From Symsagittifera roscoffensis (Eukaryota; Xenacoelomorpha; Acoela; Convolutidae), in assembly GCF_963678635.1 (NCBI RefSeq), contig NW_026971122.1, positions 5,001 through 67,500 of the forward strand: a DNA stretch of 62,500 nucleotides. The letters run 5' to 3'. Positions 33,090 to 44,148 of this stretch are shown in pieces; within the stretch, counting starts at the first letter, position 1; the number at the start of each line of letters is the position of its first letter. The notes beneath the pieces are model-generated. The model ran no database searches. It had not been told where the DNA came from and saw only the letters and a program-made list of their open reading frames with translations. Position numbers and translations under genes: made by a program.

Positions 33090-33848
33090 TCACACTTTCA
33101 ACTCTTCTTTCCCTACGTAGATTTGCCCAATTAGGTCTTCGTCACATGTTATCATTGTCTTGGTATAGATGTTTATTCCATCTATATTTAGCATCACCTC
33201 GTGTGGACCATAAGCTTCAGTATACCTGTTATCAACACGTACCGACTTGCTACCCCCTCTCGTGAGTAGTGCTCTCAGCGCTCTAGAAGTCGTTTGTGGG
33301 CTTATACAACTCAAGTAATCTGCGTACACGTCAATGTGCATTATTGTATGGTCGCTCGGTTCGCTCAAAATTCTGGTCACCTCGTGGCCGCCCACTGTGA
33401 TTATCGACATTATTCTAGCCCAGATTTTCGATATGCCGAATGGCTTTCCCGTCACCATTTTTACAGTGTTACAATTCTCGGTCTTTGTTGAGCCTGGTAC
33501 AGCCTCTGGTGTTGGGTTTGATCCGGTTAATGCTTCGTTGAAATTCCGTCTTTCGATCTCCAGCTTTAGTCGTTGCTCTATTTCTTTCGCAGCCAGATCC
33601 TGTTTCACTTTGGCAATTGCTTCCGTCGCCGCTTTCTCATAGTTTATCTCTAGAGAGTTCCCGGCCGCGGATTCTATCGCACCATTAACATGTGTTACAG
33701 CTTTCACTGTTTTCGTCGGCAATTCCGTGCTTGGTGCTCCTAAGTTCCTAGATTCAAACTCGTTTTGTCTATTCCGCTGATTCTGCACCGCCGCTAATGC
33801 CAACTTATGTTTGGGGTGACTCTGGTCCTTGACCGCTTCCCAGAACAA
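33090..33848 (-). pseudogene. E1 gag-protease connecting region
   Basis: A 252-codon frame following the second zinc knuckle ('FWEAVKDQSHPKH'). It runs through a helical Glu/Lys-rich stretch and a conserved pre-protease domain ('DVYADYLS', 'YGPHEVMLNIDGINIYTK'). The frame stops at a TGA (33090) where E2 encodes Arg, consistent with a C-to-T change at a CGA codon. E1 runs gag to protease in one frame here, so gag and pro are probably a single polyprotein. Confidence 0.75.
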
Positions 33849-35936
33849 GGGACAATCTATTCTGAAGTGCCCTTCTTGGTTACAGAAGAAGCATCTCGCT
33901 CCTATGTTGATGATTAAGCCACTATAGTACTAGTGTTCCTTCATCTGGCTCATGTCCTCCTCATCCGGTGCGTATCCTAGACTCTTCATGCCTGTTTGTA
34001 TGTTGTGCAGTCAGCCACGTGGTGATCCGCCGACCCGCAGTTCGCGCATGATCTGCGCTTGTCCATGTCATCTCTAGGCTTGTACCATGACGACCTCTGA
34101 GGTTGACTTCCCCCTTGCGTGTTCCTGTTTTCTGAATATGAGTATTTCTTGGGTTTCATCAGCATGTATTCCCCTGATTTCTGTCTCATTTCTTCTGGGG
34201 TCGGTGCGCTGTCTTTCGACAATGTGTAGTATGTTGCTAACATTGTTCTTAAGTCATCACTTTTTACCCCATCAATGAACTTCGAGGCAATGCTAAAGTT
34301 TCTTCTGTTTGTCGACTCCTCTGGGTCACTCCTTCTTCTCAAGCTCTCGAGGTCATCTAGGAACCGATCAATTGACTCGTCGTCCCTCTGCCTTCTCTTT
34401 TCAAATCGCATCATCGCTTGGTGACCCTTCATGCCTGATCCGAATCGATTCAGCAATATTTCGAAGATTTTGTCCGCGGTATCGCGTTCTTCTTCTTTCT
34501 TTGCAACCACGCATTTCAATGCCGTGCCTTCCAGGTTGCTTAGTATGGCTGTGCATGCTTGCCTTTCATCATTTAAGTTATCTTGCTCTAGATGTAATCT
34601 CATCACTTCCACCCACGTGTCAATGGATCCATCGGAGTCGTCTTTGAAATCTTTTGGCTTCTTGAAAGTTTTTCTTGATTTTCCGTCTCTCCTGTCGCTC
34701 GAGTCAGTGTTCCTCGTGGCGAAGGCCCCTAGAGTCCTGTTCATCATCTCCCAAGTGCTTGCCCACGTCATGGCATCTGGACCTGCGTTGCTGCTAGCTG
34801 TTGAGTCCCCCGGACCACTCATTGTGTTTGATGTCCCACTTTTCATGATTGTTTTAGCAGCCGTTGGTGCTATGCTTACCGCATCCCGGTTTAAAGGCAA
34901 CGGTGTCGATTGCCGTTTGTTTCTTTGTGGTTCCACAAAGTCAACTTTGGTGCCTTGCGTGCGATACGCTGCCGGTCTTTTTCGAGGTAGAATTTCTCAA
35001 GATTGCATCCAACTTCGCCTGTATTGCACACGAACTTTCGGCCTGATTCCTGTTCATTGTGTCCATTCTCTTTTCCAGGCTACCTAATTGGCTGTTGACA
35101 TCATCATATCGGTTTTTCAACTGTTGCATGTCTCTTTTGATGTTCTTATCTCGTTCTTCATTGGTGGCATCTACCTTGTCCGACATCTGCTGGAGTCTCT
35201 CATCTGTCGCCTTAGCCAGGTTAAAACAACTATCCAGATACTCGTGTTTGTTGTATTTCACTTCTTTCCTTATTAAGTCTCTATCTTCCTCACTGTACTT
35301 CAGTTTCTTGTCGATCTGCTTTAGTTTTGTCATCAGGTCTCCAAGCTCAAGAGTAGCTGTTTCATGATCAGCCGTTATCTTGTTTTCGGCCGTCGCTTCC
35401 TTTCTGGCTTGTTCTTCGTTCAGATCAGCTTCTGTCGCCTTCGCGCTCACTGTCCCAAATGTTCGTGCTCTTTCAGTTTTTGATTCTTCGGCCGTGTTGT
35501 CCTTCGATTTCATTCCGACCATCATCGCCAACTTTTCTGTAAAAGAGGTTTTCTTTACTTGAGAGTCGTCTTTCACCGCTTCTCGGGTATTGCCTGTTGT
35601 GTCTTCCAACGCGTCTATCGGCGAAAGCTCCACGGTTTTTGGATTTTGATCTTCCATATGGAGCATCGGTGTGGATTCCGTAGTCTTCTTCTCCACTTCA
35701 TCTACGCTCTGGTCTGGTGTCTCTAGATCAATTTCAATTGTGGGCTCCATGTGTTTGTTTTTAGCACCTTCTCGCGTCTTGTTCTCGGTACTACTCCTCG
35801 TGCTGACCATGCTAACTGAAAAGTTATCTTTTGTTTTGCTTGGGCCCATTGATGTCGTTCCGCGCAGCGACGAGTTATATTTCGTGTTTGATCCGCTTGA
35901 CCTTTTTTCGAGCACCAGTACCCTACTCCGTCTCAT
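33849..35936 (-). pseudogene. gag: E1 gag
   Basis: Start at the ATG at 35936 ('MRRSRVLVLEKR'). The N-terminal ~330 residues are polar and end in a coiled coil ('LKNRYDDVNSQLGSLEKRMD'). A frameshift near 34,950 leads to the conserved capsid-type region ('DSDGSIDTWVEVMRLHLEQD', 'NLEGTALKCV', 'FEILLNRFGSG', 'MRFEKRRQRDDESIDRFLDD'). The first CCHC knuckle follows ('CANCGSADHHVADC', CX2CX4HX4C). One missing base near 33,986 and a TAG soon after interrupt the frame before the second knuckle ('CFFCNQEGHFRIDC'). Two knuckles match E2. Confidence 0.85.
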
Positions 35937-36224
35937 TATTTCTATTTACAATTGCTCTTATTTACAATATTATTATATACACAATTCTATTCTAAGAATA
36001 AAATCTTTTGTGGAAAAAAAAAATTTTTAAAAGGAAATATACAACGTGATAAAAACCTTTCGTGAAACTTTCTTTATTTGTGGTCTCAACCGTACCGGGT
36101 TCCGACTTGTATTGTTCTGTTTTAATTATGTCTCAAAACACTTATTGTAATTTCACTTTAATTTTTATACCGTCCTAAGACTTCCAATTACCGTCCCTAC
36201 TCTTCTTTGTACCGTCCCAGGCTT

Positions 36225-36925
36225 GTTTCTACTGTCCCAAGACTGTTCGGTACTGTCCCAGTACTTTCCGTCAATGTCCCAAGACCCTTGTCCTGAGAGT
36301 ACTAGCCCAGGACCACTGTCCCAAGACTGTGCCAAGAGTACTGCCCCAAGGTCAGTGTCCCAAGGCTAGTGTCCCAAGACTACTGTCCCAAGACTACTGT
36401 CCCAAGGCTAGTGTCCCAAGACTAGTGTCCCAAGGCCATTGTCCCAAGACCACTATCCCAAGACTACTGTCCCAAGGCTAGTGTCCCAAGACTACTGTCC
36501 CAAGGCTACTGTCCCAAGGCTAGTGTCCCAAGACTACTTCCCAAGGCTAGTGTCCCAAGGCTAGTGTCCCAAGACCACTGTCCCAAGACCACTATCCCAA
36601 GACCACTGTCCCAAGACCACTGTCCCAAGACCACTGTCCCAAGACCACTGTCCCAAGACTACTGTCCCAAGACCACTGTCCCAAGACCACTGTCCCAAGA
36701 CCACTGTCCCAAGACCACTGTCCCAAGACCACTGTCCCAAGACCACTGTCCCAAGACTTCTGTCCCAAGACCACTGTCCCAAGACCACTGTCCCAAGACC
36801 ACTGTCCCAAGACCACTGTCCCAAGACCCCTGTCCCAAGGCTAGTGTCCCAAGACCACTGTCCCAAGACTGCTCCGGTTCAAGACTGTCGCAGGACTGCA
36901 CTGTCCCAAGACTGTTGAGAAGTGT
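36225..36925. repeat. 14-bp minisatellite in the E1 leader
   Basis: About 45-50 tandem copies of 'tgtcccaagaccac' with variants (ctagtg, ctactg). On the RNA-sense strand it reads 'gtggtcttgggaca', giving GGG every 14 bases. Open frames through it on both strands are artefacts of the repeat. Confidence 0.93.
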
Positions 36926-37775
36926 CTGAGCGGTGGGACCTCTTTCTTCTTCGTTATGGGGACTTCTTGATTCACTGTACCTTGTACCACCACTCAAGCT
37001 CTAGTAAAAATTTTCCCAGAATCCCCCTCTTAATGGCCAAATGCTGACCCCCATTTTTTAGTTACCTCTTTTTCAATGTTCCAAGCAACTTGAAACCAAA
37101 ACCTGTGCGCAGGTATCTTGTGATCACCTGTTCGTATAAAAGCCAAACACAAATCCTTACCAAAATGCAACAAAAATCTAAGCAAGAAAAAGTAATAAAA
37201 ACAGAGAGATGAACCCACCTAAAATTCAAAGGTGACAAATGTCTACCTTCTATCGAAAAAATGTCTGGTACCTAATTGCCACGCGTTCTCTTCCCCCCTG
37301 CTAGCGATCTTATGGGGTATCACAAAAACTGTCTATGTCCGTTCCCCCCTACCGATCCGACCAGAGTACCTACCTTAACCTGATTCTAATTTTGGATATC
37401 CGTTTCCTATGACCAACGCGTGTAAATATCTAATGTAACAAGTCCACGATGCCGAGCAATTAGTTACTCTAATGTGTCCCCCCTTTTTTACAAATTATAA
37501 CCGCCAACCTCTAACTTAACCAGCCCCCCTTCTAACCTCCCCCCTTTTTAGCCCCCCTTCTTAAGCCTAAAATTACCTTAAGCGCCGGGTGCTAAACCTC
37601 TCAAGAGAAAACCGTAGACCTGTCTCCAGGCCTGCTTAAGTAAAAACGTTCCTCAAAACCGGGGGATTTCGCTTATCCAATTTTACACTTATCTCCTATA
37701 ATGTAATGTGGATTTTAACGATACCCGTTCTGCCCAACTTGAGAATTCGAGAACTGCCAAATCCTTCTTGGCTAC

Positions 37776-37985
37776 TTTCCCACTCGACTGGTCACCTTTT
37801 CCAGTCCAGTCTCCTATTGGTTCAGCTCAAGTGCTCCTGAACCACTTTCCCACTCGGCTGGTCAGCTCTTCCAGTCAAGTCTCCTATTGGTTCAGCTCAA
37901 GTGCTCCTGAACCACTTTCCCACTCGGCTGGTCACCTCTTCCAGTCAAGTCTCCTAGTTGTCCAGCTAAGTTCCAAGCTATCTAA
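37776..37985. repeat. 70-bp direct repeat, three copies
   Basis: Copies start at 37776, 37846 and 37916 ('tttcccactcggctggtcac') and contain 'ctcctattggttcagctc'. They lie in the E1 leader, about 450 bases from the PBS. Confidence 0.9.
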
Positions 37986-38435
37986 AAACACTTGACAACG
38001 CCCCACACTCGGGCACTTTATTGAGGTTACTGGGTTAAATTGCTAGGTTGATCGAAACGATCGAACTTGTAAAACAGTATGGGTATACTATTTAAATAAT
38101 ATAAAGGTTTGATCCAACTAATCTGGTGTCAAAATTACTGTCTTTTTTCGTTTTATGGTTTTTGTTCCTTTTTCTATTCTTTTTTTTGGTTTTTGTTTTG
38201 CTTTTTGTCTTTTTGCTCGTGTTTTTGTCCCCCTAGTTGCCCCCCTTTACTCGGTTAGCTAAGCCTCGTTCGGAGAACGTACCAGGAAGATTTCTCGAGT
38301 TTTCTTAAAAAGCTATCACGGTACAACCGGAAGGTTTGCACGTTCCTGTCGAACCGTACCGCCGGTACTCTAGAATGGGCATGTAGCCCGAAGCTGTCTC
38401 AAGTGGGTTAGACTCCGTAGTCTTGATGTCGTAAA

Positions 38436-38450
38436 CACCCAGGAGCGCCA
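38436..38450 (-). other. E1 primer-binding site
   Basis: Minus strand 'tggcgctcctgggtg', 11 bases after the 5' LTR end. It is complementary to a tRNA 3' end CACCCAGGAGCGCCA, which resembles eukaryotic tRNA-Asn. The identical 15-mer follows the E2 LTR. Confidence 0.8.
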
Positions 38451-38461
38451 TAAAAACACTA

Positions 38462-39346
38462 TGTAACATTCGTCTACTGTAGTCACACATGAGGCTTAAG
38501 AAAATTAGGCCCTATAACCATTGGCTCAAGAGTCAGGGACACTATCTCTTGTGTTTTTCTACCTCAAATCAGTCGGAGCCAATTCGGTTCGTTTGTGACA
38601 TGAGACTACGACCCGTTACAGCTTAAAGGCTACTACTAAAATATCCCCCCACTCTAGAATTAAGAACGTCCCCATACTTAGGTCTCTAGATACCCAAAAT
38701 ACATGAACGCCGTTAAAAACCGGGTCGGAACAATCCGTTAAGTTACTTTTTATTAGACAGTGGAACTTTGATCCATTTCAGATGGATCAACCTAAAACTC
38801 GCCTTACCTCAACATAACAATCATAAAACACACTCTAGAAATTTAAATTAAGGACTCACATGCTGATGCGCTCGAGCACAGGAAGTAATTAAATGGGTGA
38901 GCAACTCTAGAATGAACTAAGATAACTAGATAAGTTCAATGTTTATCAGTTTGAATGGCAGAGGTAAGTTTGAACTCTAGAATGAAGTTTTATGTGAACC
39001 ATTGGGACACTCAAGCTGTCCACCTTTCCGTCGAAGGTTCACTCTAGTCCAGTTCGAATAATTGTTCCCTCGGGAATACTCTGTCTTCTATTTCAGATAG
39101 GACAGCTCTACTCTTGTTCACTATGATGGAAATTGCGAATAGCAATTTCCCACTTGTTTTTATCTGACAACTTTCCCGCGATTGTTATTCGATCGTTCTG
39201 AATTTTCTTTTTCGGTTTTCAGTTATCGCGAGAAAATCGTGCATGAAAGTCTCCATTCGAATTTTTGAAAAAATTAAATTTCACCCCAAAATTAAGTGCT
39301 CTTGCTTTTCTCAAGGTCAAACTTCCAAATATGACCGACTGGCACA
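38462..39346 (-). repeat. E1 5' LTR (885 bp)
   Basis: Matches 16568-17399 and contains 53 bp (38666-38718) absent there. AATAAA on the minus strand at 38749-38754. The ends TGTGCC / TTACA are the same in both copies. Confidence 0.93.
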
Positions 39347-40214
39347 AGCGAGCCTTCCGAATTAGTGATTTTAAAGGATTAACGACGTTATTTGAACGAT
39401 GGGACAAAACGTGAAGGTTGAAGGATTCGGGAATTGCTAATTTTTAAATTTTCGAAGTGATTACGTAACATTTCTGAGAAACGTCAGAAACGGCCATTTT
39501 GGCAAAAAGGTTGAAGAAAAACACAACAACATTAGTTGCGCAGACGATAACTACGAGAGTCGTGATCAAAAAACAACAGCAGATTGCAGGAATAGCAGAG
39601 AAGGTTCCGAATTGCAACTATTGTGTCGCTACAATAGTTGCAAGGCCGTTGCAGACGACGGTGAAGGGTGGAGGACAACCTTCCGGATTAAGAAGAAATC
39701 AAGATTAACGAGCTTGATTCAGTGAATTCAAGAATCCGGAAGGGTTTCCGAACTGACACTTTTATTCTTTTATATAAACTTTTAGCTTCTTGTCATGTCC
39801 TGAATTGAATTTAATTAACAACTGGATTGATTTTGATAAGGATGAGAAGCTAGGAGTTGGGGGGAAAGGGTTGATCCATCTTCGATGGAGATGATGATTT
39901 TATCTACTGAACAAAAACAATAATAATATATTAAATAGCAGTAGCCCTGATTTTAGGAGTGACCTCGTGGTCTGGGGATACTGAGACCCAGCCATGAGCT
40001 CACTATTTCTGCATGTAATTAAGTTAATTTGAATGTTTTGACCGAAGCCGAAAGCAGTAACGTTTTTTGTCGACCCGATGTTAGAAAAGAACACCGAAAG
40101 TACTGGCTTGGTAGAGACGTTGAAAAGCATATAAATCTCTGTTTAGACGCTAGCCAGTCGTCTTAGGATTAGTTTGATTTTCCGTCGATATGTATCTTCC
40201 GGGCGAATGTTACA
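39347..40214 (+). repeat. E2 5' LTR, remaining 868 bases
   Basis: Ends 'cgaatgttaca', the same 11 bases that end the E1 LTR, followed by 12 bases and the same PBS. It contains 'ggttgatccatcttcgatgg', a counterpart of the E1 LTR's 'ggttgatccatctgaaatgg' at a similar distance from the 3' end. It begins abruptly at the E1 boundary. The missing 5' end is proposed at 16525-16567. Confidence 0.75.
39612..39643. repeat. 13-bp perfect inverted repeat in the E2 LTR
   Basis: 'ttgcaactattgt' and its exact reverse complement flank the six bases 'gtcgct'. It can form a stable hairpin in RNA or DNA and has no counterpart recognised in E1. Confidence 0.85.
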
Positions 40215-40226
40215 TAGATGTTTTTA

Positions 40227-40241
40227 TGGCGCTCCTGGGTG
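40227..40241 (+). other. E2 primer-binding site
   Basis: 'tggcgctcctgggtg', identical to the E1 PBS, 12 bases after the LTR end. Same presumed tRNA-Asn-like primer. Confidence 0.8.
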
Positions 40242-43140
40242 TTATTCTTTTTTAACATCATGACCGGCAGAACCGTTAACGAGCACTCCGCGCCGAGCGG
40301 ATGCTCACATTAACGCACTTAATAGGCCAAAGCCGCCGGGGCGGAAGGGTATTTCGGAACGCGGAAGCCTTCCGGATTACCGTGAATAGCTTTTTAACTT
40401 AGTTAAGACCGAAAATTCACGAACCAGGAAGGGTGGGGAGATTCGCGGTCCCGTCGTTCCCTGAGGGGTTTGCGACCAAAAACACTTAAAGATATATATA
40501 AAACCAAACAAAAAGTAGTATAGTACCCAAGAAAAACAAAAAACCGAAAACAGTAAAAAAAAAAAAGTAAAAAATCAGTAGAAATCATCCCCCCAGACAA
40601 GATGTGATCCGACCCCCCCGTTTGTTGTTGATAAATATATTGTTGTTACAGGCATTTATATCAGTCAGGATCGTTACGATCAGTTTTGTAGCCCGTTTTT
40701 GAGGCTTGTACTGTAGGGTTATTTGAGCATTTAAGCACGTTAATGATAAATTGCGCTCAATCCGGAAGGGTCAGCTGATTTGCGCTCACTTCGGACGGGT
40801 CTTGGGAGAAGACTGATCCGGCAAGCAGTACAAGGAGTAACAAGAAGGGGCTGAACGACAACAACAATCGTCTGTTGGGTATCGTTAGCAAGTTTTGTAT
40901 CCCTTTTGGTACAAAAATTAAGATATTAATATGTGGGTGACCCTTCACCGAACTGCGAATATCCGAGTTAAGCACCTTAATTCGGATATTAAACAAACCC
41001 GGAGGCGTATAGTATTACTAATATTATTACTTATATAGCCTATATTAATAGTCTTATATCGTTTTTCAGTGAAAAACAACGAAAACAGACCGGTTTTTAG
41101 GGTCAAAATTGCGATATTTTGATCCCCCCACAAGTCGCGATTTTGGAGATATCGATATTTTTTGAAACGGAAAAAAGCGCTAAGTTAGTTTGTTTTATCG
41201 TAACTGCACTACCATAATAGATATAACCGGTTAAGTTCAGTTCGAAAGTGGTTGGAACTATTTTGGTACCGAAAACCGAAATTTCGTGATTTTTGAGAAA
41301 ACGAAACACTATAAATTCAGAAATATTTTTGAAAATTTTGAGTTAGAACAGTAAGAATAGTTGTTCGGACAAAGTCCACTAGTGAATCTACAAGTTTTAA
41401 GACCCGCTACCCGAAAGCCTTCCGGGTTGCAGAGAAATCGAACTTAACGTGTTTGATTTGGTGGATTCATCAATCCGGAGGGGTACAGGTAGCACAGTTT
41501 TTTGCAAATTTTTTCAACAAAAGCGTTTTAGATCGGTTCTTTTGCATTGAACTAGAAGAGTATAGGCCTTCTGAGCTCGGATCAATAAATTTTAGGTCGA
41601 AAGGACCAGATTTGCGGAAAAAGTTAGGCGGAACCTATAAGAGAGAATTTTCTTGAGTTTAGAAAAAAGACGTTTTGGTTAATAACTTTGGAATTACTAG
41701 GCATATCAAGTTGATCTTGGTACCAATAGATCAGAAATTAGCTGAGCTTACTGATAGGGACAAAGTTTTTTGGACAAAGTTTTTCGGAAAAGTAAGCGTG
41801 AAATTTTTTTGAGATTGTTTTTAGCAAAACTCCTCAATTTGGAAGGGTACACCCTTCACGTTTTATAAATTTCTTTTAGAAAAGCCCTTATATCCCTACC
41901 AAAAGGTAATAGCGGTTGAATAAAGTAACTTTAGGCTGTTCCAGACGAAAAGGGAAGGCTAGTGGCACAGCAAAACCTTAATCGAGCCGAAGTTAGGCGA
42001 GCGATAAGACCCTTCACCGTTAGTGTGAATTGTCAAATAAGAGGCTTAACTTCAATCCGGAAGGGTCTAGGAAAGTAGTACATACCATTCCTAGTTAATT
42101 GAAAAAGCAAAACTGCATCGGAGAACATATCCGGAGGGGTATAGGTTGAAAGAAGGAAATCTCCGAAAAGCTACTTTTACCAATCCGGAGGGGTCAAAAT
42201 TTTTTCAAGTTAGGAGGGGTCCGAATCCGGAGGGGTCTTATAGTTGCTAATTCGGAGGGGTCCAAATCCGGAGGGGTCTTCTATTAACTAACTCAGAGGG
42301 GTCCCAATCCGGAGGGGTCTAGATTTTGTTGATCCGGAAGGGTCCTACTTGTGCCAATCCGGAGGGGTATTATTTTATTAAATACGAAAGAAAGACTAAA
42401 GTGAGAGGTATTAGGTTATTAGCACACAGGCTAGGTATCAGTGACTGCACTGGTAACTTGCCTTTCAATAAGAACCAGACAAAAACAAAACAGGTCCGAA
42501 CTCGGATATTCGCGACACTAAGTCAATATTAAAAAGAGCGTGACTCATTGGTGTGGATTGCAACATAATACGTTTTTGTGAAAAGTGACTGCCATGAGGG
42601 TTTTAGTAGGTCTAGCTCGGGCAGTCCGAAGGCAGATAGGTAACACAGTACTCGGTGGGTGCAATAAACGCCCACTTGAGAAAATTACTGCCTTCAAAGT
42701 TTTGTCTGTTTGGTGCAGCACCGAGCAGGGAAAGCTTTTTCTTTAAAAGACAAGTTCGACTATTGTACTACGACAGAATAAAAGTACACTACACATACGT
42801 TTTTTTTCATAGAGGCATTAATATTCTGTCATTATAAATTTTTTTTGTTTTTGATTTTAAATCAACGTAAACTGTGCTTGATTGGGTAGTGAGTACACTA
42901 TATTTTAAATTGACTGATAACATCATATTGTGCTAGTTTTCAAATCTTACGACCGATAATCGGTTAGTGTGAATAAATTTTATACAAACTGTACTCTGAT
43001 AACAAAGAAGGATTCGTGATCACTATTTAATAGAATCTTGTGAAACTTATTGTGTTGTGTCATTATTATTGTTAATAAAATCATAAGGTCACTAGCAATC
43101 GAGTTAAAGTGTATAGGCATTAAGAAGTGACAAATAGAGA
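40242..43140 (+). other. E2 5' leader (2.9 kb)
   Basis: Untranslated leader with many scattered 'tccggaggggt' motifs, densest at 42050-42370, and no conserved frame. Apart from being repeat-rich it bears no resemblance to the E1 leader. The short open frames (≤68 codons) are not supported. Confidence 0.65.
42050..42370. repeat. Cluster of 'aatccggaggggtc' motifs
   Basis: Nine copies of TCCGGA(A/G)GGGT near 42055, 42129, 42183, 42226, 42266, 42308, 42334 and 42357, spaced unevenly. Further copies occur at 39733, 40760 and 41474, and inverted 'ccttccgg' copies at 39678, 40366 and 41420. Confidence 0.8.
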
Positions 43141-44148
43141 ATGAGTCTAGACAATTCAAGGATACCAAAACGAGGTAACAGCTCTAGGAAATTCATACCT
43201 GAAAAGCAAAGAAAAACGATGACCGATCCTTTTGTGGATTGGATCAAGCGATCCTGGTCCGACAAAGGGGAGACGGTTTCAGGCAGAATGGTTGAAACGA
43301 GAAGTCAGAAGACCTCAGAAGAGCGTAAAGAACTGTTGGAGGTGGAGGTCAACACAGAGCATGTCATGAACGACAACCAGGAAGTACATGGACTGGAAAG
43401 GAGAGGCAAAAGGCTGGCAAGTGAATCTACTCCGGTATAACAAGGCCATGATTTTGCCACTTCCACCGGGACATTGGATCGAGAGGAGATGTCGGAACTG
43501 TCCGACATCTCAACTGAAGTAGCGGCGACGAGAAGATCTCCGACAGACAACACTATGATGGCAGGCGGAACTGGGAAACAAACAACGTCATCATCGTTCT
43601 CAGAAAGAATGAAGAACACCTTCGGAAACATCTATCCATTCACCATGGGAGGAGGCGCATGGAACGAAATTGAAACCCAGGAGGAAGAGGATGAAGAGGA
43701 GCAAGGGGACTGTGGATCTCAAGTCAGCCTCAATAGTTCGATCCAGGAGAATGAGGCATACGTCGGAAGAGAGACTGGAACCATGGACAAATTTGGTGTA
43801 GTGACAACGATAAGCAAAGAGGCGAACACACCGGGCCAGTCAAAAGACTTCGCGATTATGACGAGTTCAGAGCCACAAACTGGAGAGAGTAGAACCACAG
43901 GGCTAGGCAACGCGTTAGCGGATCCTGAAATAGATAAGGAAAAGACGTCGAGACAGAGAGTCAAGGCCCGGATCTCGACCAGCACGAAGCTACCTGGGAC
44001 CGACAGGGTTGCACCGCCACTAGTAACGCCACTCGTGAATAACGGGGCAGCACTAGAAGAAGCCTCAAACAACATAGTGGACAGTTTAGGAGAACAAAAT
44101 GAACAGATGTCGATAAGGATGTCTCCGAGAAGAAATAAACCGCAATAG
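43141..44148 (+). pseudogene. gag: E2 gag, N-terminal region
   Basis: ATG at 43141 ('MSLDNSRIPKRG'). Polar, probably disordered ~335 residues. An in-frame TAA at 43438 splits it, and the frame ends at TAG 44146. A frame change joins it to the coiled-coil start of the next segment. Position and composition correspond to the N-terminal part of E1 gag, but sequence conservation is low. Confidence 0.7.

Larger units (their letters stand above)
35937..38435 (-). other. E1 5' leader (2.5 kb, repeat-rich)
   Basis: Untranslated region between PBS and gag. Contains a 14-bp minisatellite and a three-copy 70-bp repeat, listed separately. The remaining sequence is C-rich on the plus strand with no conserved frame. 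Confidence 0.7.
16568..39346 (-). mobile_element. E1: complete giant Ty3/gypsy-class LTR retroelement (22,779 bp)
   Basis: Bounded by two direct LTRs of the form 5'-TGTGCC...TTACA-3' on the minus strand. It has a PBS next to the 5' LTR and a polypurine tract next to the 3' LTR. Order on the minus strand: LTR, leader, ORF1 (gag-pro-RT-RH-IN-macrodomain-like), spacer, ORF2, short 3' UTR, LTR. The RT-RH-IN order and DD35E integrase identify the Ty3/gypsy class (Metaviridae). The flanks share only 'agc' (16565-16567 and 39347-39349), shorter than the usual 4-6 bp duplication. Several frameshifts and stops make it non-autonomous now. It lies in the opposite orientation inside the proposed 5' LTR of E2. 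Confidence 0.9.

Noticed and set aside
36561-36997. Open frames of 74-121 codons on both strands in the 14-bp minisatellite
   Set aside because: A stop-free 14-bp repeat opens all frames automatically. The products are simple repeats with no domain.
27191-38435. Programmed ribosomal frameshifts at the gag-pro or pol junctions
   Set aside because: Frame changes fall at different places in E1 and E2, and wherever one is shifted the other is usually open, so they look like indels.
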